DNA of 64,000 bases, from assembly GCF_018476525.1 (NCBI RefSeq), contig NZ_JAHCST010000034.1:29202-93201 (forward strand). Direction: 5' to 3'. The stretch comes from Acrocarpospora catenulata. GTDB lineage: Bacteria > Actinomycetota > Actinomycetes > Streptosporangiales > Streptosporangiaceae. The notes under the pieces are model-generated. The model was not told the origin of the DNA and searched no databases. It saw only the letters and a list, made by a program, of their open reading frames with translations. The position numbers and the translations under genes were made by a program. The first letter of the stretch is position 1. The number at the start of each line of letters is the position of its first letter. Shown here piece after piece: positions 46,401 to 53,572 of this stretch.

Positions 46401-48017
46401 GTGGCCGTGACCGACTTCGCCAGCCAGGCTTCCGAGCAGCCCGAGCCGGACCCGGGGGGTGCGGCGCCGTCGGTGCGTGACCGGCTGGTCCCGCCGATGC
46501 CGGGCAGCGCGCTCTGGGGCTGGCTCGGCCCGATCATTGTAGCGATCTTCGGAGCGTTCCTCCGGTTCGACCGGCTGGGCACGCCCAAGGCGATCGTGTT
46601 CGACGAGACGTACTACATGAAGGACGCCTGGTCGCTGCTGAAGTTCGGCACCGAACGGCAGTTCATCGACGGGGAGGCCGCCAACGCGGCGGTGCTCCGC
46701 GGCGATCCGAACATCTTCAAGATCTGCGAGCAGGTCGACCAGTGCGGCTCGTACGTGGTCCACCCGCCGCTGGGCAAGTGGATGATCGCGCTCGGCGAGT
46801 GGCTGTTCGGGCTCACCCCGTTCGGCTGGCGGTTCATGGCCGCCGTGGTCGGGTCGCTGTCCATCCTCATCCTGGCCAGGGTGGCCCGGCGGATGACCCG
46901 CTCCACCCTGCTCGGCTGCCTGGCGGGCTTCCTGCTCGCCCTGGACGGCCTGCACTTCGTGCTCTCCAGGACCGCGCTGCTGGACATCTTCCTGATGTTC
47001 TGGCTGCTGGCCGGGTTCGCCTGCCTGGTGGTGGACCGGGACCGCAGCAGGCAGCGGCTGGCCGACTGGTACGAGTCCTCGGGTGGGCTGGTCACCGGCG
47101 GCGGGCCCTCGCTGGGCCTGCGGCCGTGGCGGCTGGCGGCCGGGCTCTGCCTGGGCGCCGGGCTGGCCACCAAGTGGACGACGGTCTTCTTCCTGGCCGC
47201 GTTCGGCATCATGACCGTGCTCTGGGACCTGGGCGCCCGCCGCGCGGCCGGCCTGCACGCCCCCGTCCGCCAGACCGCCCAGCGGGACCTGCCGCCGGCC
47301 CTCGCCTGGATGGTGGGGGTGCCGCTGCTGACCTACCTGGTCTCCTTCGCGGGCTGGTTCGCCACTGCGGGCGGATATGGCCGCAACTGGGCCCAGGCCA
47401 CCTCCGGCGGCCCCGTCTACTTCGTGTTCGACTCGATCCGCTCGCTCTTCGACTACCAGAAGCAGATCCTCCAGTTCCACACCGGCCTGGCGGCCACCCA
47501 TCCGTACGAGTCGGATCCGTGGTCGTGGCCGCTGCTGCTGCGCCCGGTGGCGTTTTTCTACGAGTCGCCGAAGGGCTGCGGCGCCGAGAGCTGCTCCTGG
47601 GCGGTGCTCGGCACCGGCACCCCGATCATCTGGTTCGGCGGCCTGCTGGCGCTGATCGCCATGATCGCCTGGTACGTGGCCACCCGCGACTGGCGGGCGG
47701 GCGCGGTGCTGCTCGGGTACGCGGCGGGCTGGCTGCCCTGGTTCTACTTCGCGTTCGCCGACAACCGGACGATGTTCCTGTTCTACGCCATCCCCATGGT
47801 GCCCTTCATGATCCTGGCCATCGTGCTGGTGGCCGGGCTGGTCATGGGCCCGGAGGGCGCGCCCGGCAACCGGCGCACCTACGGCGCGGTGGTGGTGGGC
47901 GCGTTCGCGTTGCTGGCCTTGGTGAACTTCTGGTGGCTCTATCCGGTTCTGTCCGCCGAGCACATCCCGTACCAGGACTGGTACGACCGCATGTTGTTTA
48001 AGAAGGGCTGGATCTAA
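46401..48017 (+). CDS. pmt: Dolichyl-phosphate-mannose-protein mannosyltransferase
   Basis: A 538-residue GT39 enzyme that moves mannose from polyprenyl-phosphate to Ser/Thr of proteins leaving the cell through Sec. The first outer loop holds the catalytic acidic pair in VFDETYYMKDAW, followed by VVHPPLGKWM and ARRMTRSTLLG; about ten membrane helices follow. GTG 46401 is chosen because a -10 element lies six bases upstream; GTGs at 46395 and 46407 are alternatives. Possible clients in this window are the secreted propellers and RpfB. Divergent from rsmI, a conserved order. Confidence 0.94.
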   Translation: MAVTDFASQASEQPEPDPGGAAPSVRDRLVPPMPGSALWGWLGPIIVAIFGAFLRFDRLGTPKAIVFDETYYMKDAWSLLKFGTERQFIDGEAANAAVLRGDPNIFKICEQVDQCGSYVVHPPLGKWMIALGEWLFGLTPFGWRFMAAVVGSLSILILARVARRMTRSTLLGCLAGFLLALDGLHFVLSRTALLDIFLMFWLLAGFACLVVDRDRSRQRLADWYESSGGLVTGGGPSLGLRPWRLAAGLCLGAGLATKWTTVFFLAAFGIMTVLWDLGARRAAGLHAPVRQTAQRDLPPALAWMVGVPLLTYLVSFAGWFATAGGYGRNWAQATSGGPVYFVFDSIRSLFDYQKQILQFHTGLAATHPYESDPWSWPLLLRPVAFFYESPKGCGAESCSWAVLGTGTPIIWFGGLLALIAMIAWYVATRDWRAGAVLLGYAAGWLPWFYFAFADNRTMFLFYAIPMVPFMILAIVLVAGLVMGPEGAPGNRRTYGAVVVGAFALLALVNFWWLYPVLSAEHIPYQDWYDRMLFKKGWI

Positions 48018-48066
48018 CCCTTGGCGGGGGTGTCCGTATCGTGAGTCACTAGGGGGGTGGTCCCGA

Positions 48067-49476
48067 GTGTCTCTCGGTCGTCGTCAACGATGGGTTCCAT
48101 ACGGCAGACTGCGGGTCATGCCCGCACCTGATGTGGCGGCGCTCCTCGCCGAACTGGAGCGTGCCGAGCCGGACGTCGCCGACTCGGCCCGTATCGCTGT
48201 GGAATGGCTGACCGGCGGCGAGGCGCTGGAGACCATCAGCCAGCTCGACGTCTGCGAGTTCCTCTGGTACTCGTTGCCGATCAAGGTCACCGGTGACCAC
48301 GAGGCCATCGCGCACGCCCTCGGCCGTCTTTTCGAGCTGGGCGGCATGGAGCGGTACGCGGCGCTCTGCGCCTCCCCGGTCACCGCCCGCATCCTGGCCA
48401 CGTACGCGCGGGACGGGGAGGAGGCCGGCGCCGCCGCCTACCAGCAAGCCCTGGAGGCCACTGGAGTGCTCCCTCCGGACGTGCCGGAGCTCAGCTGGAG
48501 CTCCATCATGGGGCCGGAGGAACTGGGCGCCCACGTGGCCTGTGCGGCCGCGCTGGAACTCGCCATCGTCTCCGGCGAGCTCGCCCCGGCGTACGAGCCG
48601 GAGACGCCGGCCACCACGGTCATGCGCGGATTCGCCCGGGGGCGGGCGGAGCTGACCACCCGGTGGCTCACCGAGCCCCGGGCCGAGCTGGGCGGGGACA
48701 GCTGGCTGCACCGGGTGCACGGGGAGCGGCTCAACCGCTGGGTGCTCGGCCGCGGCAAGGCCCGCCGGGAGCTCGCCCAGCCCTTCGAGGTCCGGTTGTA
48801 CGCGCCGATCCCGGCCCCGGCCGAACCCCACCTGGCCTCGCTCTGGTGGCTGCTGGACTGGGCGGCCGGGAGCGGCGGGGTGCCGCTGACCCAGAAGTAC
48901 AACCTGGCCAGGGCGCTGGTCATCGAGTCGGCCGAGCTGTTCGGCTGGGACACCATGACCACGGGGACGGTGCGCGGCGAGGCGGACGTGCCCACCCTCA
49001 CCATGCTCAGGGAGATCGCCGCCGGGGAGCTGCGGGCGCTGCGGCGGACCGGGCGGAAGCTGGTGCTGACCGTCGCCGGGCGGCGGCTGGCCGACGACCC
49101 CGAGGCGTTGTGGACGGCGGCCACCGCGACCCTGCTCGTCCCGGCGCAGGGCGAGCACGACTTCGAGATCTCGATCAGGGAGGCGGCGCTGATGCTGCTC
49201 GCCGACGGCGACCCACTGCCCTACCCCGAACTGCGCGACCGGGTGGCCGAGGTAGTCAACGGCGAGGGCTGGCGCTCCAGCTCCGGGGGGCAGGTCTCGG
49301 CGATGGACCTGGCCTCGCCGCTGGGCGAGCTCCAGCGGCGGCTGGACGCGCTGGATCTGCGCATGTCCTGCGACTGGCGGGCGAGCTGGCAGCTCACCCC
49401 CGTGGGCCAGCAGGCGGTGCTCTCGGCGCTGCGCACGCAGGCGCTGCGGCCCCGCCAGTACGCGGGTCTGGGCTAG
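48067..49476 (+). CDS. Conserved-looking protein of unknown function
   Basis: A 469-residue soluble protein with no signal peptide or membrane helix; I do not recognise it. It is mostly helical with many Ala, Leu, Glu and Arg. Distinct segments are VCEFLWYSLPIKV, RYAALCASPVTARILATYAR, WLLDWAAGSGGVPLTQKYNL and, at the end, WRASWQLTPVGQQAVLSALR, which looks like the end of a winged helix. GTG 48067 is preceded by GGGGGG at a suitable distance; ATG 48118 (MPAPDVAALLAELE) is an alternative. Codon use is like its neighbours. It follows pmt by 49 bases. Confidence 0.7.
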   Translation: MSLGRRQRWVPYGRLRVMPAPDVAALLAELERAEPDVADSARIAVEWLTGGEALETISQLDVCEFLWYSLPIKVTGDHEAIAHALGRLFELGGMERYAALCASPVTARILATYARDGEEAGAAAYQQALEATGVLPPDVPELSWSSIMGPEELGAHVACAAALELAIVSGELAPAYEPETPATTVMRGFARGRAELTTRWLTEPRAELGGDSWLHRVHGERLNRWVLGRGKARRELAQPFEVRLYAPIPAPAEPHLASLWWLLDWAAGSGGVPLTQKYNLARALVIESAELFGWDTMTTGTVRGEADVPTLTMLREIAAGELRALRRTGRKLVLTVAGRRLADDPEALWTAATATLLVPAQGEHDFEISIREAALMLLADGDPLPYPELRDRVAEVVNGEGWRSSSGGQVSAMDLASPLGELQRRLDALDLRMSCDWRASWQLTPVGQQAVLSALRTQALRPRQYAGLG

Positions 49477-49537
49477 CTGGGGGGCTCCTACATGCTGTAG
49501 AAGGTCTTCACGCATTACCGGCACATTCGAGGTATCT

Positions 49538-50188
49538 GTGACGAAGACCTTCCGGGTGATCACCACTCCGCTGGTGGCCCTCGCCCTGCTCCTGACCGGA
49601 TTGTCGGTCGCCCCCAAGCCCGCCCGCGCCGAGACCGACGCCCAGCTGGCCGCCTCCTGGCAGCTGGCCTGGGACACCTACCGGTTCTACGAGAAACTCA
49701 CCGCCCCGCTCCCGTGGACCGGCCGCAGCCAGGTCACCCGGGACATCTCCATCGACATCAACGCCCCGATCGACCACGTCTTCGACGCCTACTCCAACAT
49801 CAACAACCACCTCGGCATGCACTCGTTCCTCAAGCGGGTGGTCACCCATGCCGACTACACGGACGGCGGCGTCCGCTACGTCAACTTCACCGCCATCGAG
49901 GAGATCCCGGTGGTCGCCGGCGTGCCCATCACCAGCCGGACCCACGCCCAGCAGCGCATCCACCGCGACGCCTACTACTACGAGACCGACACCTGGACCC
50001 TCCCCAACGTGGTCACCCACCAGAAGATCGTCTTCACCGACCTCGGCAACGGCGCCACCCGGGTCACCGAACACCTCACCTTCGAGGCGAGCATCCTGCT
50101 GATCGACTTCACCGTCACCAACGGCGTCGCCTCCCACCAGGCCACCCAGGCGGGCCTGAAAGCCGCCATCGAGAACGGCGATCTCTGA
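49538..50188 (+). CDS. Secreted SRPBCC-fold protein
   Basis: A 216-residue protein with a clear signal peptide (about 31 residues, ending KPARAE). The mature part looks like an SRPBCC/START-like lipid- or ligand-binding barrel: ISIDINAPIDHVFDAYSNI, VRYVNFTAIEEIPVVAG and GATRVTEHLTFEAS. SRPBCC proteins hold hydrophobic ligands in a deep cavity, and exported ones are uncommon. Function unknown. The GTG at 49538 has GAGG five bases upstream. A strong terminator follows, which it shares with the convergent trypsin-fold gene. Confidence 0.82.
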   Translation: MTKTFRVITTPLVALALLLTGLSVAPKPARAETDAQLAASWQLAWDTYRFYEKLTAPLPWTGRSQVTRDISIDINAPIDHVFDAYSNINNHLGMHSFLKRVVTHADYTDGGVRYVNFTAIEEIPVVAGVPITSRTHAQQRIHRDAYYYETDTWTLPNVVTHQKIVFTDLGNGATRVTEHLTFEASILLIDFTVTNGVASHQATQAGLKAAIENGDL

Positions 50189-50207
50189 TTCTGAACAACA
50201 ACACAGA

Positions 50208-50237
50208 AAAGGGCCCGGCCGAATAGCCGGGCCCTTT
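50208..50237. terminator. Strong bidirectional terminator
   Basis: AAAGGGCCCGGC (50208-50219) and GCCGGGCCCTTT (50226-50237) form a perfect 12-bp stem with a six-base loop. A/T ends on both sides make it work for both the SRPBCC gene and the convergent trypsin-fold gene. Confidence 0.9.
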
Positions 50238-50290
50238 CCGCGTTCTGCTCAGTGGAGACCGGGGCACCTTCCGATCTCTACCGGATCGAA

Positions 50291-51805
50291 CTAGACGATC
50301 TTGCCGGACCAGAGGTTGGCCGCCGCCTTGTAGACGCCGTAGGTCTCACCGTCGAAGTACGGGGAAACGCTGGTGTCGTACCGGCCGTTGCCGTCGGTGT
50401 CGGAGACGCCGATGGTGACGCCGTTCAGGTAGCCGAGGCGGCGCGCGCTCTTGTAGTTCAGCAGCCAGGAGGAGCCGATGGCGCCCTCGCCGGTGAAGCT
50501 GGACTTGATGCCGATGAGCTCTTCGGCCTTGATGGCCTTGGCCGAGGCGGCGAACGTCTTGCCGTAAGCCCACTTGAGGGTCTTGCCGGTGAAGGCGTAG
50601 TTGCCGTCCGGGTGCGAACCGCTCGGGTAGCCGAACACGAAGACCGGCTTGCCGACCTTCTGGTTGTACGCCAGACCCTGGCCACCGACGTTGTCACCGA
50701 GGCGACCGACGTCCTTGAGCCCGATGGACAGGACCTTGCCCACGACCTTGTAGTCCAGGTCGTAGTTCGCCCAGAAGGTGCGCTTGTAGTACTTCCAGAC
50801 GCCGCCCTCCTTCTTGGAGAAGACGAGGACCTTCTTGCCGTCCAGGAAGTACCAGTCGCCGTCGTTCTGGATGCCCGGCGGCTGACGGAACTCGTTCTGG
50901 GAGATCGGAGTCGTGTCGTACCCGGTGCCGGGCACGGCCTGCTTCCAGGTCTCGGTCGGGCTGGTGTACTTGTTGAACTTGTGCCACTCGTCCCAGGTGA
51001 TGCCCTCGACCTTCTTGGACTCGGGCGCGCCCACCGGGACGACCTTGGAGGTGTCGACGACCTCTTCGATCGCCAGGTTGGAGTAGCCGGTGCTGGGAGT
51101 GTTCTCCAGCTTGACCTTCTCGGCCTCGGCTTCCTTCTTGGTCTTGAACACCTTGCTGGCGTAGTCGCCGTCCCAGTCCTTGGAGGTCGGGATGACGCCG
51201 TTGTACACCGTGACGAACGCGTAGTCGCGGTCGCCGTCCTCGTACACGTCGTAGTCGTAGTGCGTGAAGCCCTGCTTACCGACGTAGATGCCCCAAGGAG
51301 TCTTGCCCTGGTAGTAACCGGGGATGAAGACCCACTTGTCGAGGGTGGCCTTGTTGCTCGAGGTGTCGTACACGCACTGACCGGCCGTGGCGACCAGGTT
51401 GCGGTACGCGGCCTGGATCGAGGTGCCGGTGCACCAGTGCGGCTCACCGTCAGCACCGATGAAGAACACCTTGCCCGAGGTCTTGGGCAGGTTCACGTTC
51501 TTCGACTTGGCCGAGGACTTCTTCTCGTCGCCGATGGCCGGGATCACGCCGGGCTTGCTGTCCGCGGCGGGACCACCGGTGGAGACGTGCTTGGCGACGA
51601 CCTTGGTCTCGACGTTGTACGGCGTCGCGCCGATCAGGTTGGCTTTCGCCTCCCCCAGCCAGAACTTGGCTACCTGCTGAGCGGCGAGCGGCGTGTTGGC
51701 CAGGATGACCGACGGAACTTGGTCGCCCGCCTGGGCCGGAGCGGAAACGAGAGCGGAGGCCAGCAGGCCCGCGCTGATTCCGCCCACAACGAATGTGCGC
51801 TTCAT
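50291..51805 (-). CDS. Secreted trypsin-fold protein, predicted inactive
   Basis: A 504-residue exported protein; the signal peptide ends at SAPAQA (residue 26). It resembles actinomycete trypsin-like peptidases: GKVFFIGADGEPHWCTGTS, then VATAGQCVYD where TAGHC is expected, RDYAFVTV with the Asp, NVGGQGLAYNQ, FGYPSG, and GAIGSSW where GSSGGPW is expected. The catalytic His is therefore Gln (143) and the catalytic Ser is Ile (443), while Asp 194 stays. About 155 residues are inserted between the Asp strand and NVGGQG. The frame is intact with normal codon use, so it is a conserved pseudo-enzyme, perhaps a binding protein. GGGG lies eight bases before the ATG. Confidence 0.85.
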   Translation of the reverse strand: MKRTFVVGGISAGLLASALVSAPAQAGDQVPSVILANTPLAAQQVAKFWLGEAKANLIGATPYNVETKVVAKHVSTGGPAADSKPGVIPAIGDEKKSSAKSKNVNLPKTSGKVFFIGADGEPHWCTGTSIQAAYRNLVATAGQCVYDTSSNKATLDKWVFIPGYYQGKTPWGIYVGKQGFTHYDYDVYEDGDRDYAFVTVYNGVIPTSKDWDGDYASKVFKTKKEAEAEKVKLENTPSTGYSNLAIEEVVDTSKVVPVGAPESKKVEGITWDEWHKFNKYTSPTETWKQAVPGTGYDTTPISQNEFRQPPGIQNDGDWYFLDGKKVLVFSKKEGGVWKYYKRTFWANYDLDYKVVGKVLSIGLKDVGRLGDNVGGQGLAYNQKVGKPVFVFGYPSGSHPDGNYAFTGKTLKWAYGKTFAASAKAIKAEELIGIKSSFTGEGAIGSSWLLNYKSARRLGYLNGVTIGVSDTDGNGRYDTSVSPYFDGETYGVYKAAANLWSGKIV

Positions 51806-52132
51806 GGTGTAACCCCAGGTCTGTCGTGGGACGTCACTTGCGCCCCATGCGTCAGTAAAGGAACGGTTAAAAGCTATACAACGATCTACCGTTACGAAAG
51901 TTGAAAACGCATTCGCGTGAGTTGTGAGAGCCCGGGTGCTACATCACGAACCTGAGGGGTAGCTGGGAATGGGGGCAGTATTTGCCCTGATCGCGTGGGG
52001 TGCCAAGACGATCTTGTTAGATCGGTCCGACAGGGGTGTGTGACATAAATCACATAGACGCGGTGAAACCGTCTGGCGCTATTGTCCCGTCTTAATCGGG
52101 TTTGGTTTCCCTGCTCCAGGGCAGTCGATCCC
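51806..52132. other. Promoter region of the trypsin-fold gene
   Basis: No gene is seen in these 327 bases. Read on the minus strand, TATAGC near 51875 could be a -10 element about 70 bases before the start codon. A perfect CRP-type site lies further upstream (52039-52054). The stretch at 51840-51910 is AT-rich compared with the window. Confidence 0.6.
52039..52054. promoter_or_regulatory. Perfect CRP/GlxR-type binding site
   Basis: TGTGACATAAATCACA fits the consensus TGTGANNTANNTCACA of actinobacterial CRP-family regulators (GlxR, Cmr) at every fixed position. It is 234 bases upstream of the trypsin-fold gene and beyond the 3' end of the MarR gene, so the trypsin-fold gene is the likely target. 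Confidence 0.75.
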
Positions 52133-52657
52133 CTACGCTCCGCTGTCGGAGGCGTCAAAAGGGACAAGTAGCGTGCGCAGCAGGCCCGACAGGGCCTGCT
52201 GCTCATGCGGACCCAGCGCGGCCAGCAGTTCGCGCTCCCTGCGGAGCAGCCCGGCGAAGGCCGCGTCCACCCGCTCCAGCCCGGCCGGGGTGAGCCGGAC
52301 CAGCACGCCTCGCCGGTCCTCCGGGTCGGGGTGGCGGGTGACCAGGCCGGTGGCGGCCATGCGGTCGATGCGGTTGGTCATGGTGCCCGAGGTCACCAGC
52401 GTGGCGCGGAGCAACGCGCCCGGGCTCAGCTCGTACGGCTCGCCGGCCCGGCGGAGCGCGGTGAGTACGTCGAACTCCCAGGGCTCAAGGTCGTGCTCGG
52501 TGAAGCTGGCCCGCCGCGCGCGCTCCAGGTGGCGGCTCAGCCGCGACACCCGGCTCAGCACCTGGAGCGGGCTGACGTCCAGGTCTGGACGCTCCTGCTT
52601 CCATGCCGCCACGAGCCGGTCGACTTCGTCCTCGGCGCTGCTCTCCCTGGCGCTCAT
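52133..52657 (-). CDS. MarR family transcriptional regulator
   Basis: A regulator of about 174 residues with a winged helix: LEPWEFDVLTALRRAG, LSPGALLRATLVTSGTMTNR as recognition helix and the wing MAATGLVTRHPDPEDRRGVL. MarR dimers are usually repressors released by small acids or phenols. ATG 52657 gives MSARESSAEDEV; an ATG at 52699 in the same frame overlaps the operator sites. TAGAAT eight bases upstream may be its -10. It is divergent from the tam gene, with three copies of a 13-bp site in the gap, so it most likely represses itself and tam. Confidence 0.92.
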   Translation of the reverse strand: MSARESSAEDEVDRLVAAWKQERPDLDVSPLQVLSRVSRLSRHLERARRASFTEHDLEPWEFDVLTALRRAGEPYELSPGALLRATLVTSGTMTNRIDRMAATGLVTRHPDPEDRRGVLVRLTPAGLERVDAAFAGLLRRERELLAALGPHEQQALSGLLRTLLVPFDASDSGA

Positions 52658-52676
52658 GGCATCAGATTCTAGCTTT

Positions 52677-52724
52677 CTTGACGTCGAGACATCTATCACG
52701 ATATCAAGTTTCTTGATGTCGAGA
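52677..52724. promoter_or_regulatory. Three operator-like copies between marR and tam
   Basis: A 13-bp sequence occurs three times: CTTGACGTCGAGA (52677-52689), CTTGATATCGTGA on the minus strand (52696-52708) and CTTGATGTCGAGA (52712-52724). Copies 2 and 3 together form the palindrome ATCAAG-TTT-CTTGAT. Each copy is itself nearly symmetrical, as MarR sites usually are. Confidence 0.7.
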
Positions 52725-52739
52725 TAAATGGAGGTCGTG

Positions 52740-53495
52740 ATGACCTGGGACCCGACCCTCTACGGCAGGTACGCCGACGAGCGCGCCCGCCCCTTCTTCG
52801 ACCTGGTCGCCCGGATCGGCGCGGCCGGCCCGCGCACCGTGGCCGACCTGGGCTGCGGCACCGGGGAGCTGACCGTGCGGCTGGCCGGCCGCTGGCCGGG
52901 CGCCGACCTGTACGGCCTGGACTCCTCGCCGGAAATGATCGCCAAAGCCCCGCCCGGGGCCAGGTTCGAGGTGGGCGACGTCCGGGCCTGGCGCCCACCG
53001 GCCCCGGTGGATGTGATCGTCTCCAACGCGCTGCTCCAGTGGATCCCGGAGCACCGCGAGCTGCTGGCCCGCTGGGCACGCGAGGACCTGGCGCCAGGCG
53101 GCTGGCTGGCGTTCCAGGTACCGGGGAACTTCGGCTCGCCCAGCCACGTCCTCATCCGCGAGCTCTGCCGGAGCCCGGCCTGGCGGGACGAACTGGGCGA
53201 CCTGGTCCGCGAGGCCCCGGTGGGCGACCCCGCCGAGTACTACGGCCTGCTCGCCGCCGAGGGCTGCGAAGTGGACGCCTGGGAGACCACTTATCTGCAT
53301 GTGCTCCAGGGGGAGAACCCGGTGCTCACCTGGGTCCGCGCCACCGCCCTGCGCCCGATGCTGGCCCGTCTCACCGGCGACCGACAGGAGGCCTTCCTCG
53401 CCGACGCGGCCCGGCTGCTCGCGGAGGCGTACCCAGCATCCCCGTACGGCACGCCGTTCCCGTTCCGCAGGATCTTCGTGGTGGCACGCCGCTGA
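52740..53495 (+). CDS. tam: Trans-aconitate 2-methyltransferase
   Basis: A 251-residue SAM enzyme, the same length as E. coli Tam. It begins TWDPTLYGRYADERARPF, typical of Tam, with the SAM motif VADLGCGTGELTVRLA, LYGLDSSPEMI and SNALLQWIPEH. It methylates trans-aconitate, which otherwise inhibits aconitase in the citric acid cycle. The ATG at 52740 has GGAGG five bases upstream. It is divergent from a MarR regulator whose candidate sites fill the promoter, so expression may respond to an organic acid. Confidence 0.92.
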   Translation: MTWDPTLYGRYADERARPFFDLVARIGAAGPRTVADLGCGTGELTVRLAGRWPGADLYGLDSSPEMIAKAPPGARFEVGDVRAWRPPAPVDVIVSNALLQWIPEHRELLARWAREDLAPGGWLAFQVPGNFGSPSHVLIRELCRSPAWRDELGDLVREAPVGDPAEYYGLLAAEGCEVDAWETTYLHVLQGENPVLTWVRATALRPMLARLTGDRQEAFLADAARLLAEAYPASPYGTPFPFRRIFVVARR

Positions 53496-53572
53496 CGAGC
53501 AGATGAGGTTTGTTCACCTTCGCGTGGCATTATGGCCGCGTATTGGCGGGCTTCTGTTTACTGCGAGGTGCT

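Noticed and set aside
50291..51805. Sequencing or frameshift error as cause of the missing protease residues
   Set aside because: The frame is intact on both sides of both sites, the changes are substitutions, and flanking fold motifs are well kept.
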